DNA of 64,000 nt from CAZCFB01 sp964511535. GTDB lineage: Bacteria; Myxococcota_A; Polyangia; GCA-2747355; CAZCFB01. The stretch covers positions 1-64,000 of the forward strand of contig CAZEFW010000013.1 in assembly GCA_964511535.1 (NCBI GenBank), in the 5' to 3' direction. Positions within the stretch are counted from its first letter, which is position 1, and each line of letters begins with the position of its first letter. Below are positions 1 to 7,944 of the stretch, piece by piece. Both the position numbers and the translations under genes were made by a program. A model generated the notes under the pieces. The model was not told the origin of the DNA. It made no database searches and saw only the letters and a program-made list of their open reading frames with translations.

Positions 1-720
1 GGCGACCTGTACGTGGCGAGCGGCGGGCTCGTCGAAGGTGGAGCTGATCACCTCGCCGTTGACCGACCGCTTCATGTCGGTGACCTCCTCGGGCCGCTCG
101 TCGATGAGCAGCACGATGAGCACCACGTCGGGCTGGTTGGAGGTGATGGCGTTGGCCATGTTCTGCAGCAGCACCGTCTTGCCGGCGCGGGGCGGGGAGA
201 CGATGAGGCAGCGCTGCCCCTTGCCGATGGGCACAAGCAGGTCGATGATGCGCGTGCTGGCGTTCTTCTGATCGAACTCCAGCTCCAGCTTCTCCTCGGG
301 GTAGAGCGGCGTGAGGTTGTCGAACAGGATCTTCTCCCGCGCGACCTTGGGATCCTCCATGTTGATCGTCTCGACCTTGAGCAGCGCGAAGTAGCGCTCG
401 CTGTCCTTGGGGGGACGAATCTGGCCGCTCACCGTGTCGCCGGTGCGCAGGTTGAAGCGGCGGATCTGCGAGGGGGAGACGTAGATGTCATCCGGGCCGG
501 GCAGGTAGTTGTAGTCCGGCGCGCGCAGGAAGCCGAAGCCGTCGGGCAGGGTCTCCAGCACGCCCTCGCCGTAGATGCCGCCCTTCTTCTCAGCCTGGGC
601 CTGGAGGATCGCGAAGATCAGCTCCTGCCGCCGCATGGTCGAAGCGCCCTCGACCTCGAAGTCGTGGGCCATCTTGGACAGCTCTTTGATGTTCATCCGC
701 TTGAGCTCGTTGAGGTTCAT
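1..720 (-). CDS. rho: Transcription termination factor Rho, 3' end cut by window edge
   Basis: Reading leftwards from an ATG at 720, the frame is open to base 1 and gives the first 240 residues of Rho, the hexameric RNA helicase that ends transcription. The N-terminal helical domain begins MNLNELKRMN. The cold-shock-like RNA-binding domain follows, with DGFGFLR, GPDDIYVSPSQIRRFNLR and RYFAL. The ATPase core then has the Walker A loop PPRAGKTVLLQ and Walker B LIVLLIDERPEEVTD. The visible part ends at RHVQVA, just past FDEPA, so roughly the last 180 residues lie outside the window. A good ribosome site (AGGAGAG) precedes the start. The gene lies downstream of acylphosphatase on the same strand, separated by 121 bases that hold a likely promoter of its own. 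Identification is secure. Confidence 0.97.
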   Translation of the reverse strand, partial: MNLNELKRMNIKELSKMAHDFEVEGASTMRRQELIFAILQAQAEKKGGIYGEGVLETLPDGFGFLRAPDYNYLPGPDDIYVSPSQIRRFNLRTGDTVSGQIRPPKDSERYFALLKVETINMEDPKVAREKILFDNLTPLYPEEKLELEFDQKNASTRIIDLLVPIGKGQRCLIVSPPRAGKTVLLQNMANAITSNQPDVVLIVLLIDERPEEVTDMKRSVNGEVISSTFDEPAARHVQVA

Positions 721-800
721 AGCTCGTTCTCTCCTGGAGTGGGTCTTGTGGTCGGCGACAATCGCCGCCCGGTGGGGTGTGGTGCTTACGCTAGGGAACG

Positions 801-831
801 CATAAATTGCATGGGGATGGGGCGCTGTCAA
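801..831 (-). promoter_or_regulatory. Candidate sigma-70 promoter of rho
   Basis: On the minus strand a perfect TTGACA (831-826) is followed, after 17-19 bases, by an AT-rich patch (AATTTATG, 808-801) that stands out in GC-rich DNA. The predicted transcript would have a leader of about 75 bases before the rho ATG. The -10 match is weak, so this is a proposal from spacing and composition only. Confidence 0.4.
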
Positions 832-841
832 GCAATTAACG

Positions 842-1126
842 TCACCGATTTGGCCGCCTGCTGAAGGTACGAAGTCCGCCCTCGGCCTCGCCCCATGTGG
901 CAGCCACGCCGGAGACATCCGCGGCGGGGGAGCCCTGCCAGCACCACAGCTCCAGCTGGCGCAGGACGGCCTCCTCGCCCTCGGCGAGCGCCTCCACGGA
1001 GCCGTCGTACAGGTTGCGCACCCAGCCGCCCAGGCCGAGGCGCCTGGCCTCCTTGACGGTGTAATCGCGAAAGCAAACGCCCTGCACCCGACCCGTGATG
1101 ATCAGCTTCAACTGTTTGTCTGCCAT
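842..1126 (-). CDS. acyP: Acylphosphatase
   Basis: A 94-residue protein, the usual size for acylphosphatase, which hydrolyses carboxyl-phosphate bonds of small acyl phosphates in the cytoplasm. The family signature GRVQGVCFR is at residues 12-20, with the phosphate-binding Arg20, and the second block GWVRNLYDGSVE is at 34-45, with the catalytic Asn38. The start is taken at the ATG at 1126, because family similarity begins right after it; the longer reading frame upstream adds 36 residues unlike the family and runs into the divergent kinase promoter region. Divergently arranged with the histidine kinase at 1218 (91-base gap) and upstream of rho. No sign of truncation. Confidence 0.93.
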   Translation of the reverse strand: MADKQLKLIITGRVQGVCFRDYTVKEARRLGLGGWVRNLYDGSVEALAEGEEAVLRQLELWCWQGSPAADVSGVAATWGEAEGGLRTFSRRPNR

Positions 1127-1217
1127 GCTGCTGAATGTAAGGGATTTGCGCCCGACCGAGTAGCGGATTTTCGCCCGCCTTGCCTCTTCGCGCCCGGTCT
1201 GTCGTAATGGAGAGCGC

Positions 1218-2405
1218 ATGGTTGACCGGACCATCCTCGGACATGACCGCGAGCGCTTCGAGACCCGCGCCCGGGCGCTGTTCTACGCCCGGCTGGCGCT
1301 CATGGCCATCGGGCTCGGCGTGCTGCTGGTGCCCGCCTGGCACACCGCGCTCAACATCTCCCTTCCCACGGGGGTCTACTTCTACCTGCTCATCCTGGCC
1401 TACCACGTGGGGTCCTACCTCTGGGTGGGGCGCCGGGGGGCCACGGCGGTCGTGTTCGTCACCCTGTGCCTGGATCTGCTGGTGCTGCTGTACCTGGTGG
1501 CGGGCACCGGCGGGCTCAAGAGCCCGCTCATGCCGGCGCAGCTGGTGTTCACCATGCTGTTCGCGCTGCTCTTCCCGTCTCCGCTCTACCTGATCCCGCC
1601 GCTGTTGACTTTGCCGGTGATGGCCAAGGTGGACCAGATCCTGGGCACCCAGACCGCCCCGGCGGATCTGCTGGTGGTGCTCTGGTACAGCGCCCTGAAC
1701 GTGACGGTGGTCTACGTGATGGTCTACCTGGAGGGTCGGGAGCGGCAGAGCTTCCGCGAGGTGATGCGGCTGCAACGCCAGCGCCGCCAGGCCGCCCTGG
1801 AGTCGGAGCGGGCGCGCATCGCGCGGGAGATCCACGACAGCGTGGGCGCGGCGCTCTCCGGGGTGATCCTCCAGGCGGAGTACCTGGGCTCTCGCATGGA
1901 GCCGGGGGAGGACCGCCAGGAGATGCAGGAGCTGCGCGACGCGGCCAGCGAGGGCATGGAGGAGCTGCGGCGCGCGGTCTCGCTGATGCGCAAGGAGTTC
2001 TCCCTGGTGCCGGCGGTGGGTGATCTGGTGGCCGCCTTCGGCCAGCGGCACCATGTGGAGGCGGAGCTCAGCTGCGAGGGCAGGGAGCCCCTGGACCTGG
2101 ATCCGGAGCGCCAGCTTGTGTTGTTCCGTATCGCCCAGGAGGCGCTGACCAACGTGGCGCGCCACGCGGCGGCGTCCACGGTGCAGGTGCGGCTCGACTT
2201 CCGCACCGACCGCGTCCTGCTGGAGGTGAAGGACGACGGGACCGGGTTCGACCCCGAGGCCGTGCGGACCGGGCACTACGGGCTGCGCAACATGCACGAG
2301 CGCGCGGCCAGGGTGGGCGGCGAGCTGAACATCAGCAGCCGGGAGGGGGAGGGCACCGCGGTCGCGTTGGACGTGCCGCTGGTCAACGCGGACAGCGCGG
2401 TGTAA
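1218..2405 (+). CDS. NarL/DegS-type sensor histidine kinase, membrane bound
   Basis: A 395-residue membrane sensor kinase. Residues 20-170 contain about five or six hydrophobic helices with no obvious periplasmic sensor domain, so it may sense through the membrane. A short helix leads to the HisKA_3 dimerisation/phosphoacceptor domain, with His206 in REIHDSVGAALSG. The ATPase domain has the N box QEALTNVARHA, G1 DDGTGFD and G2 GHYGLRNMHERA. This family normally phosphorylates a NarL/LuxR-type regulator, but none is adjacent, so the partner is unknown (orphan kinase). GGAGAG lies just before the ATG. The next gene, a methyltransferase, starts 22 bases after the stop and may be co-transcribed. 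Confidence 0.9.
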   Translation: MVDRTILGHDRERFETRARALFYARLALMAIGLGVLLVPAWHTALNISLPTGVYFYLLILAYHVGSYLWVGRRGATAVVFVTLCLDLLVLLYLVAGTGGLKSPLMPAQLVFTMLFALLFPSPLYLIPPLLTLPVMAKVDQILGTQTAPADLLVVLWYSALNVTVVYVMVYLEGRERQSFREVMRLQRQRRQAALESERARIAREIHDSVGAALSGVILQAEYLGSRMEPGEDRQEMQELRDAASEGMEELRRAVSLMRKEFSLVPAVGDLVAAFGQRHHVEAELSCEGREPLDLDPERQLVLFRIAQEALTNVARHAAASTVQVRLDFRTDRVLLEVKDDGTGFDPEAVRTGHYGLRNMHERAARVGGELNISSREGEGTAVALDVPLVNADSAV

Positions 2406-2427
2406 ATTCGCGCTCTCCGGAGCACGC

Positions 2428-3597
2428 ATGTCGAACGCCTGGGATCAGCGCCTGATTTATTATCAGTATTTCGAGGACTTTCTCGCGGGAAAGCGGGTCC
2501 TGGAGGTGGGCTGCGGCGAGGGTCAGGGCGCGGCGTTTCTGCTCGGCAGGGCGGCCTCGGTGGTCTGCCTGGACCGGGACACGGAGGGGCTGGAGCGGTG
2601 CCGCGAGCGCCTCGAGTCCGGGATCCTGACCTTCGGCGAGGTGGACGACGCGTTCCCCGTGCAGGGGGGCGCCGTGGACATGGCCCTGGTGCCCGAGCTG
2701 GGGCCCTGGGCCGACTGGGCGCCGCTGGTCCAGGAGGTGCGGCGGGTGCTGGCGCCGGGCGGGGTCGCCATGTTCGCCTGCGCCAACGGGGACGATGATC
2801 CGGAGGCGGGCCTGGCCTTCGCCGAGCTGGACGCCATGCTCTCGCCTCGGTTCGACGGCGTCCGGATGATGGGGCTGATCTCGTTTCTGGGGCAGACCGT
2901 CGCTGACTTTGCGCCCGCCGACGGCGACCTCGAGCCGGTGCTCGACTGCTCGCTGGTGGAGCATGACCCGTCGCCGTCCCACTATGTCGCCCTGTGCGGC
3001 GCGGAGGCGCTGCCGCCCCAGCCGTACACCGTGCTCCAGGTGCCCTCCCGGGGCGAAGCTGGCGCGGCGACTGGCGGGGGCGGCTTGCTGCAGCAGCCGC
3101 CAGGGCTGCTGGCCCCCGCGCCGCAGGACCACCGGGACCGGGGCGCGGATCTCGCCCTGGCCGAGGCCCAGTCCTCTGCGCGGCAGAACGCGCGCCGGGC
3201 CGAGTCGGCCGAGCGGCGCTGCGACTCTCTGATGGACCGGATGGAGCAGGGGGCCACTGAGCTGGCCAGGCTGCACCAGCGCATCGCCGAGATCCAGGGT
3301 CTGCGCCAGGCCGACCAGTGGCGCCTGGACGAGCTGACCAGCCTGGTGCGCCAGTTCGAGGAGCAGGCCGACACCGAGGGCTCCCCCGAGCAGGCACGAC
3401 GGCAGCTGGAGGTCCAGCTGGAGCAGGCAGAGGCGCGCGCGGCGGAGCAGTCTCGGCGGGCGACCAACGCCCAGGCGGGCAAGGCCCAGGCGGACGCGGC
3501 CAGGGCGCGGGCCGAGGCGGAGCTGAAGCGGGTCACCGGGGAGCTCGAGCGGCTGAAGAAGGAGCTGGACCGCCAGGGCGGCGGCCCGACCTTCTAG
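2428..3597 (+). CDS. SAM-dependent methyltransferase with long C-terminal coiled coil
   Basis: A 389-residue protein. The first about 200 residues look like a class I methyltransferase: motif I VLEVGCGEGQG at 24-34, an acidic residue after beta-2 (VCLDRD, near 48) and a post-motif region VRRVLAPGGVAMFAC typical of the Methyltransf_11 group. Residues about 240-385 are Ala/Glu/Arg-rich with heptad character and should form a long coiled coil, which is unusual for this enzyme class and suggests dimerisation or tethering to a scaffold. The substrate cannot be read from sequence. It sits between a sensor kinase and recJ on the same strand; the 89-base gap to recJ shows no clear terminator. Confidence 0.82.
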   Translation: MSNAWDQRLIYYQYFEDFLAGKRVLEVGCGEGQGAAFLLGRAASVVCLDRDTEGLERCRERLESGILTFGEVDDAFPVQGGAVDMALVPELGPWADWAPLVQEVRRVLAPGGVAMFACANGDDDPEAGLAFAELDAMLSPRFDGVRMMGLISFLGQTVADFAPADGDLEPVLDCSLVEHDPSPSHYVALCGAEALPPQPYTVLQVPSRGEAGAATGGGGLLQQPPGLLAPAPQDHRDRGADLALAEAQSSARQNARRAESAERRCDSLMDRMEQGATELARLHQRIAEIQGLRQADQWRLDELTSLVRQFEEQADTEGSPEQARRQLEVQLEQAEARAAEQSRRATNAQAGKAQADAARARAEAELKRVTGELERLKKELDRQGGGPTF

Positions 3598-3686
3598 CGG
3601 CTGCCGCCATCAAGCCGGCGTACGCCGCCGCTGAAACGCACTCCGCGCTGGACACCCCTCCCAAAAGATGAAAAAGCTTTAAGTCC

Positions 3687-5399
3687 ATGTCCCCCCGACG
3701 AAGACCTCCGCGATGGCAACTCAAAGACGCTGACCCGGGGGAGACCGAAGCCCTGGCCACGGCGGCCGATCTCCCTCCCCTGGTGGCCCGCGTCATGGTG
3801 GGCCGGGGGATCTCGGAGCCAGAGCAGGCGGAGCGCTTCCTGGAGCCTCGGCTGTCCCACCTGCTGCCGCCGGGCAGCATGGCAGGCCTGGACCAGACCG
3901 CCGAGCGGATCTGCGCCGCCATCTGCGAGGGCGAGCCGGTGTCCATTTTCGGTGACTACGACGTGGACGGCATCTCCTCCACGGCGCTGGTGGGGGACTA
4001 CCTGCGTCGCGCCGGCGCGCCGGCCCGGCTGCGCGTGGCCCGACGCGACGAGGGCTACGGCTTCGGCGCCGTGCAGGCGCGCGAGATGGCGAGCGATGGG
4101 CGGGGCGTGCTGCTGCTGCTGGACTGCGGCACAAGCGACCACGAGGCGGTGACCCTGGCCACCGAGGCGGGCGTGGACGTGCTGGCGGTGGATCACCACC
4201 AGGTGACCCGCGGTGAGTGGCCGGGCATGGCCCTGGTCAATCCCCAGCGGCCCGACTGCGGCTACAGCTTCAAGGACCTGACCACGGTGGGGCTCGCGTT
4301 CCACCTCACGGCGCGGCTGCGGCGGCTGCTCCAGGAGCGGGGCAGGGAGGCGCCAGATCCGCGGGCGGGCCTCGACCTCGTGGCCCTGGGCACCATCGCT
4401 GACGTGGCGCCCCTGACCCTGGTGAACCGGGTGCTCGTGTCCGCCGGCCTGGAGTACCTGTTCCGCACCCGTCGGCCAGGGCTGCGCGAGCTGATGCGGC
4501 TGTGCGACCTGGATCGCAAGAAGCTCACCAGCGAGGACGTGGCCTGGCGCATCAGCCCCAGGCTCAACGCTCCCGGGCGTCTGGGAGACGCCGGGGTCTC
4601 GCTGGATTGCCTGTACGAGGACAATCCCGCAGGGGCGTGCGAGGCGGCGGGGCGGTGCCACAGCCTGAATGACGAGCGGCGGGAGCTCCAGGAGCGGGTG
4701 ATGGACGAGGCCCTGGTGCAGGGACGCCAGCAGGTGGAGGAGGAGGGCACCGCCTTCGTGCTGGTGGCCAGCGACAGCTGGCACCCGGGGGTGCTCGGCA
4801 TCGTGGCCGCCCGCCTGACGGAGACCTTCGGCCGCCCCGCCGCCGCGGTGAACATCAACGGCGACGAGTCACGGGCCAGCGCGCGCGGGGTCCCGGGCAT
4901 CGACCTGGTGGAGCTCCTGCGTGGCTGCGAGGACAGGCTGGTGCGCTACGGCGGCCACACCGCCGCGGCGGGATTCACTGTGCGCCCGGAGGCCATCGAA
5001 CCCCTGAGGCAGGGCCTCAGCGCTGCAGCCGCGCCCCTGCTGGAGCAGTACGAAGAGGTGCTCGAGCTGGAGGGCGACCTCGACCTGCAGCAGCTGGACA
5101 TGGACCTGTGCCGCCAGCTCGAGCGGCTGGCGCCGTTCGGCGAGGGGAACCTGGATCCCACGTTCCTCTGTCGTGGGGTGAAGGTGGACAGCGCCCGGGT
5201 CGTGGGTCGGGGACACCTGCTGCTGCGGGTGCGACATGGCTCCCGCGCCGTGCGCGCCATCGGGTTCAACCTGGGCCACCACATGGAAGATCTGCCCTCC
5301 CGGGTCGACCTGGCGTGCAAGGCAGGCATCGACACCTTTCGCGAGCCCAGGGTCCAGCTCAAGCTCGAGGATCTGCGGCCGGCACAGGAGGCCTCATGA
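3687..5399 (+). CDS. recJ: Single-stranded-DNA-specific 5'-3' exonuclease RecJ
   Basis: A 570-residue protein of normal RecJ length. RecJ degrades single-stranded DNA 5' to 3' in recombination and mismatch repair. All DHH-family motifs are visible: GDYDVDG at 89-95, the metal-binding Asp146 in LLDCGTSDHE, the defining DHH at 169-171, and ALGTIADVAPL. The C-terminal DHHA1 domain has the Gly-rich RYGGHTAAAGFTV. The start is the ATG at 3687; there is no strong ribosome site, but no better start fits the family. The stop overlaps the ATG of the next small gene (ATGA), implying translational coupling. MutL is also encoded in this window (21.4 kb), but the two are not linked. Confidence 0.96.
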   Translation: MSPRRRPPRWQLKDADPGETEALATAADLPPLVARVMVGRGISEPEQAERFLEPRLSHLLPPGSMAGLDQTAERICAAICEGEPVSIFGDYDVDGISSTALVGDYLRRAGAPARLRVARRDEGYGFGAVQAREMASDGRGVLLLLDCGTSDHEAVTLATEAGVDVLAVDHHQVTRGEWPGMALVNPQRPDCGYSFKDLTTVGLAFHLTARLRRLLQERGREAPDPRAGLDLVALGTIADVAPLTLVNRVLVSAGLEYLFRTRRPGLRELMRLCDLDRKKLTSEDVAWRISPRLNAPGRLGDAGVSLDCLYEDNPAGACEAAGRCHSLNDERRELQERVMDEALVQGRQQVEEEGTAFVLVASDSWHPGVLGIVAARLTETFGRPAAAVNINGDESRASARGVPGIDLVELLRGCEDRLVRYGGHTAAAGFTVRPEAIEPLRQGLSAAAAPLLEQYEEVLELEGDLDLQQLDMDLCRQLERLAPFGEGNLDPTFLCRGVKVDSARVVGRGHLLLRVRHGSRAVRAIGFNLGHHMEDLPSRVDLACKAGIDTFREPRVQLKLEDLRPAQEAS

Positions 5400-5635
5400 G
5401 CCGCGACGCGGACAGCCCCAGGAGCGCGCAGGACGGGGAGGCCGTGGAGTTCGACCCCAACGCCGAGGGGCCGATCAACATGGACTACTACCACGCCACC
5501 CGCCGCAAGCCGCGCCCGCCCACCTGGCCCTACCTGATCTCGGCGGTGGTGATGTTGATCCTGCTCGTGGGAATCGTCTTCTACCAGGACAGCTGCGGGT
5601 CAGGCGTCTCGGAGCTCCTCTTCCCCGACAAATAA
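5396..5635 (+). CDS. Small single-pass membrane protein of unknown function
   Basis: A 79-residue product whose ATG overlaps the recJ stop (ATGA). The first 44 residues are charged and Pro-rich (ending RRKPRPPTWP). A hydrophobic span at about 45-63 follows, then a short tail with one Cys. By the positive-inside rule the N-terminus should be cytoplasmic. No family is recognised. The tight coupling to recJ is the main support that it is a real gene, together with normal codon use for this genome. Confidence 0.7.
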   Translation: MSRDADSPRSAQDGEAVEFDPNAEGPINMDYYHATRRKPRPPTWPYLISAVVMLILLVGIVFYQDSCGSGVSELLFPDK

Positions 5636-5644
5636 GCCTTCTTC

Positions 5645-5703
5645 GGATTTGACGCGCTGCGTCCAGTGGATCGTTGACAGGATTTGACGCAACGTGTTAA
5701 AAA
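5645..5703 (+). promoter_or_regulatory. Direct repeat and likely sigma-70 promoter upstream of coiled-coil gene
   Basis: The 11-mer GGATTTGACGC occurs twice in direct orientation (5645-5655 and 5680-5690), 35 bases apart. A perfect -35 hexamer TTGACA (5674-5679) is followed after 17-18 bases by TTAAAAA (697-703), giving a reasonable promoter about 80 bases before the ATG at 5784. The repeat could be an operator bracketing the promoter; this is inference. Confidence 0.45.
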
Positions 5704-5783
5704 TCCTGGAGGCAGACTGTTTCCGCTTAAACCATGAAGCGTTAAGGCCACATGCGCCGCCAGAGCCGAGGCACAGAGTCCCC

Positions 5784-6164
5784 ATGAAGAAGGCGTTTCA
5801 AGACTCCATTCAGGAAGCCCTGCAGAAGGGATGGGCTGACTTCACGACCACCCTCTCGAATATGGAGGGGGAGGTTCAGAAACGCTACCGCCAGGTGCGC
5901 GAGCGGGTGGATCCCGGCCAGGCCAAGGTCGAGGTGCAGGAGACCCTGGCCGAGATGGGCCGAAGGATCCAGCAGAGCAGCGAGGATATCGAGCGTACCG
6001 TGGAGGAGCGCGTGCGGACCGTGGTTAGCCGCATCAAGGATCCGCTGGTGGAGGAGCTGGAGCACCTGCGGCAGCAGGCCGAAAACATCGGCTCCCGCAT
6101 CGAATCGCAGATCCGCCGACAGAAAAAAGACGAGGACGAGCCTCCCGCCGAGGCGGAGGGCTGA
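5784..6164 (+). CDS. Small helical coiled-coil protein, phasin-like
   Basis: A 126-residue, highly charged, all-helical protein beginning MKKAFQDSIQEALQKGW. Heptad-like spacing runs through residues 25-115 (for example VEERVRTVVSRIKDPLVEELEHLRQQAE), and the C-terminus is acidic. Size and character resemble phasins, the granule-surface proteins of polyhydroxyalkanoate stores, or apolipoprotein-like stress proteins, but no diagnostic motif is present and no PHA gene is nearby, so the function is open. The ATG at 5784 is preferred over an upstream in-frame start because helical character begins there. It has its own candidate promoter and is followed 33 bases later by agmatinase. Confidence 0.72.
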   Translation: MKKAFQDSIQEALQKGWADFTTTLSNMEGEVQKRYRQVRERVDPGQAKVEVQETLAEMGRRIQQSSEDIERTVEERVRTVVSRIKDPLVEELEHLRQQAENIGSRIESQIRRQKKDEDEPPAEAEG

Positions 6165-6197
6165 GCCCCCGGCGGGTCGGAGGCGCCGCGCGACCCG

Positions 6198-7073
6198 ATG
6201 AACTTTCTGGACCACCCATCAGCAGAACAGCTCCCGTATGAGAGGTGCCAGGTCGTGATGCTGCCCGTGCCTTACGAGGGCACGGTGAGCTACGGTGCTG
6301 GAGCAGCCAGGGGCCCCGCCGCCATCCTCGAGGCCTCCTCCCAGGTGGAGCTGTTCGACCTGGAGCTGGACCGCGAACCCTGGCGGGTCGGTATCCACAT
6401 GGCCGCCCCCGTGGAGCCGGGCAACTCGGATCCGGCCAGGATGGCGCAGCGTGTCCAGGAGGCCTGCGCGATGCACCATGCGGCCGGGAAGCTGGTGATG
6501 ACGCTGGGCGGCGAGCATGGCGTCGCAGTGGGAGCCTGCCGGGCAGCGGCCCGGGAACATGGCGAGCTTTCGATCCTGCAGATCGACGCCCACCTCGACC
6601 TGAGGGACAGCTACGACGGTACGCGGTACAGCCACGCATGCACCGCGCGGCGAATGCTCGACTGCGGCAGGGTGGTGGCCGTGGGCCCGCGGGTGGCGTG
6701 CCCCGAGGAGATGCGGGTGCTGTCGGAGCGAGGCCTGGCGCCGGTGTGGGGCCATGAGCTGGCAGACCTCGACGACCAGGAGCTCGCGGAGCGGGTGCTG
6801 TCCCAGCTGGGACAGAACGTCTACGTCACCCTCGACGTGGACGGCCTGGATCCGTCCATCATCCCCGCCACCGGAACCCCCGTGCCTGGCGGGCTCGGCT
6901 GGTACCAGACGCTGGCGCTGCTGCGGGCGGTGGGGGAGAAGCGGAAGGTCGTGGGGTGCGATATCTGTGAGCTGGCGCCGAGGGAAGGCGACCACCTGTC
7001 GGACTTCGCGGCGGCGCTGCTGGCTTACAAGATGGTGGGGTATTTTGGGGATCCGGGCGGAAGCTCCAGCTAG
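6198..7073 (+). CDS. speB: Agmatinase / ureohydrolase family
   Basis: A 291-residue enzyme of the arginase/agmatinase/formiminoglutamase family, which uses a binuclear manganese centre to hydrolyse guanidino groups (agmatine to putrescine plus urea for agmatinase). All metal ligands are present: GGEHG with His107, DAHLDLRD with Asp130, His132 and Asp134, and DVDGLDPS with Asp213 and Asp215. The LPVPYEGTVSYGAG start and PGGLGWYQTL loop are agmatinase-like rather than arginase-like. Substrate assignment within the family remains inference; no other polyamine gene is in view. Ends 130 bases before the convergent PilZ gene, with a bidirectional hairpin between. Confidence 0.92.
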   Translation: MNFLDHPSAEQLPYERCQVVMLPVPYEGTVSYGAGAARGPAAILEASSQVELFDLELDREPWRVGIHMAAPVEPGNSDPARMAQRVQEACAMHHAAGKLVMTLGGEHGVAVGACRAAAREHGELSILQIDAHLDLRDSYDGTRYSHACTARRMLDCGRVVAVGPRVACPEEMRVLSERGLAPVWGHELADLDDQELAERVLSQLGQNVYVTLDVDGLDPSIIPATGTPVPGGLGWYQTLALLRAVGEKRKVVGCDICELAPREGDHLSDFAAALLAYKMVGYFGDPGGSSS

Positions 7074-7079
7074 CAGACA

Positions 7080-7184
7080 AACAAAAAACTAGAAACAAAA
7101 AATGCTGAATGAAAAATGGAAACGCTCCCCCGCCGGGAGCATGTTCATTTGTCATTTCTAGTTTCTAGTTCCTTATTTTTTGTT
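7080..7184. repeat. Fifteen-heptad inverted A/T-rich array between convergent genes
   Basis: The region divides exactly into fifteen 7-base units. Seven plus-strand units run 7080-7128 (AACAAAA, AACTAGA, AACAAAA, AATGCTG, then three more). One GC heptad (7129-7135) follows. Seven inverted units run 7136-7184 (read on the minus strand: AACAAAA, AATAAGG, AACTAGA twice, and so on). Almost every unit starts AA in its own orientation. The arms pair imperfectly around a GC hairpin. A related AACAAAA heptad array occurs at 47504-47538. Heptanucleotide repeats of this general kind (STRR) are known from filamentous cyanobacteria; the origin here is unknown. Confidence 0.75.
7124..7140. terminator. Bidirectional hairpin terminator
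   Basis: GCTCCC pairs with GGGAGC around a 5-base loop. A-rich DNA lies to the left and T-rich DNA to the right, so transcripts from either side emerge into a U-rich run. It can end both the agmatinase transcript and the convergent PilZ transcript. A second perfect GC hairpin (CCCGCGCC/GGCGCGGG, 7185-7203) directly follows the PilZ stop. Confidence 0.6.
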
Positions 7185-7203
7185 CCCGCGCCGAAGGCGC
7201 GGG

Positions 7204-7824
7204 TCACCCTTCTTTGATCAGCCGCCTCACGACTTCCTTCAGCCGCTGCGAGCCGCCGCCGTCCCGGTAGATGAATCGCACGCCGGTTCCCTCGGCGCCG
7301 CAGTGGCTCACCTTGGCGGCGATGTCCATCGGGCTGGCGCCGCCGGGAGTGACCAGCTCGATGATCAGATCCTCGTCGCTGGTCAACTCTTCCTCGGTGA
7401 TGAGCAGGGCGCCGCCGATGGAGATGTCGTGCAGCTGGGCCTCGTGGAGCTCCGAGGAGTCGGCGCGGCGGAACTGTACATCCACCGTGACCGGGATACG
7501 CGCGTGGCGTCGACGCACCGCGTCGGCGGCCTCCCCCTGGGCGAGCCCCTTGATGAACTGGAGCGTCTCCAGATCCGCCTCATCAAAGCTGATCTGGGCG
7601 CCAGCCCGGACCCGCAGGCGGGGCAGGGCCGCCCGCCACCAGACCACGCGTCCGCGCACCAACATCTTGTTTGGCAGCTCGGGAAAGTGGACCTCGACCA
7701 CCACGCGCTGGCCTTCGTTGAGGGGCGTGGTGACCGGGCAGAACAGCTGGGAGGCGTCCGCGTCGTCGGCGAAGGACTCCATGAACTCTTGACCGCTTCT
7801 GAACCTGGCTTTGAGTATCTTCAT
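7204..7824 (-). CDS. Tandem PilZ-type protein, likely c-di-GMP responsive
   Basis: A 206-residue protein with two beta-rich halves. The C-terminal half (about 104-200) is a PilZ domain, with the Arg-rich entry RRRHARIPV at 104-112 and the DISIGG box at 133-138; in PilZ proteins these grip cyclic di-GMP. The N-terminal half (1-95) resembles the degenerate PilZ domains seen in Deltaproteobacteria and lacks the Arg motif, so it probably serves as a partner-binding module. Such proteins control motility or polysaccharide output. Convergent with agmatinase; the next plus-strand gene is divergent from its start with a 120-base gap. Binding of c-di-GMP itself is inferred. Confidence 0.82.
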   Translation of the reverse strand: MKILKARFRSGQEFMESFADDADASQLFCPVTTPLNEGQRVVVEVHFPELPNKMLVRGRVVWWRAALPRLRVRAGAQISFDEADLETLQFIKGLAQGEAADAVRRRHARIPVTVDVQFRRADSSELHEAQLHDISIGGALLITEEELTSDEDLIIELVTPGGASPMDIAAKVSHCGAEGTGVRFIYRDGGGSQRLKEVVRRLIKEG

Positions 7825-7944
7825 GGGTAGTTTTTGGAAGATACATCACCTTAGATGTGACTGACAATATTTCAGTTCATCCAGTCTTTTGGGTTTTTTT
7901 CGTACTTGATAGCGGACGCAGTCCGATGGATCATCTGGCCCGCC

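Noticed and set aside
7074..7203. Possible small gene in the A-rich stretch after agmatinase
   Set aside because: The tract is explained by 7-base repeats and a hairpin; short frames there have no ribosome site and no coding bias.
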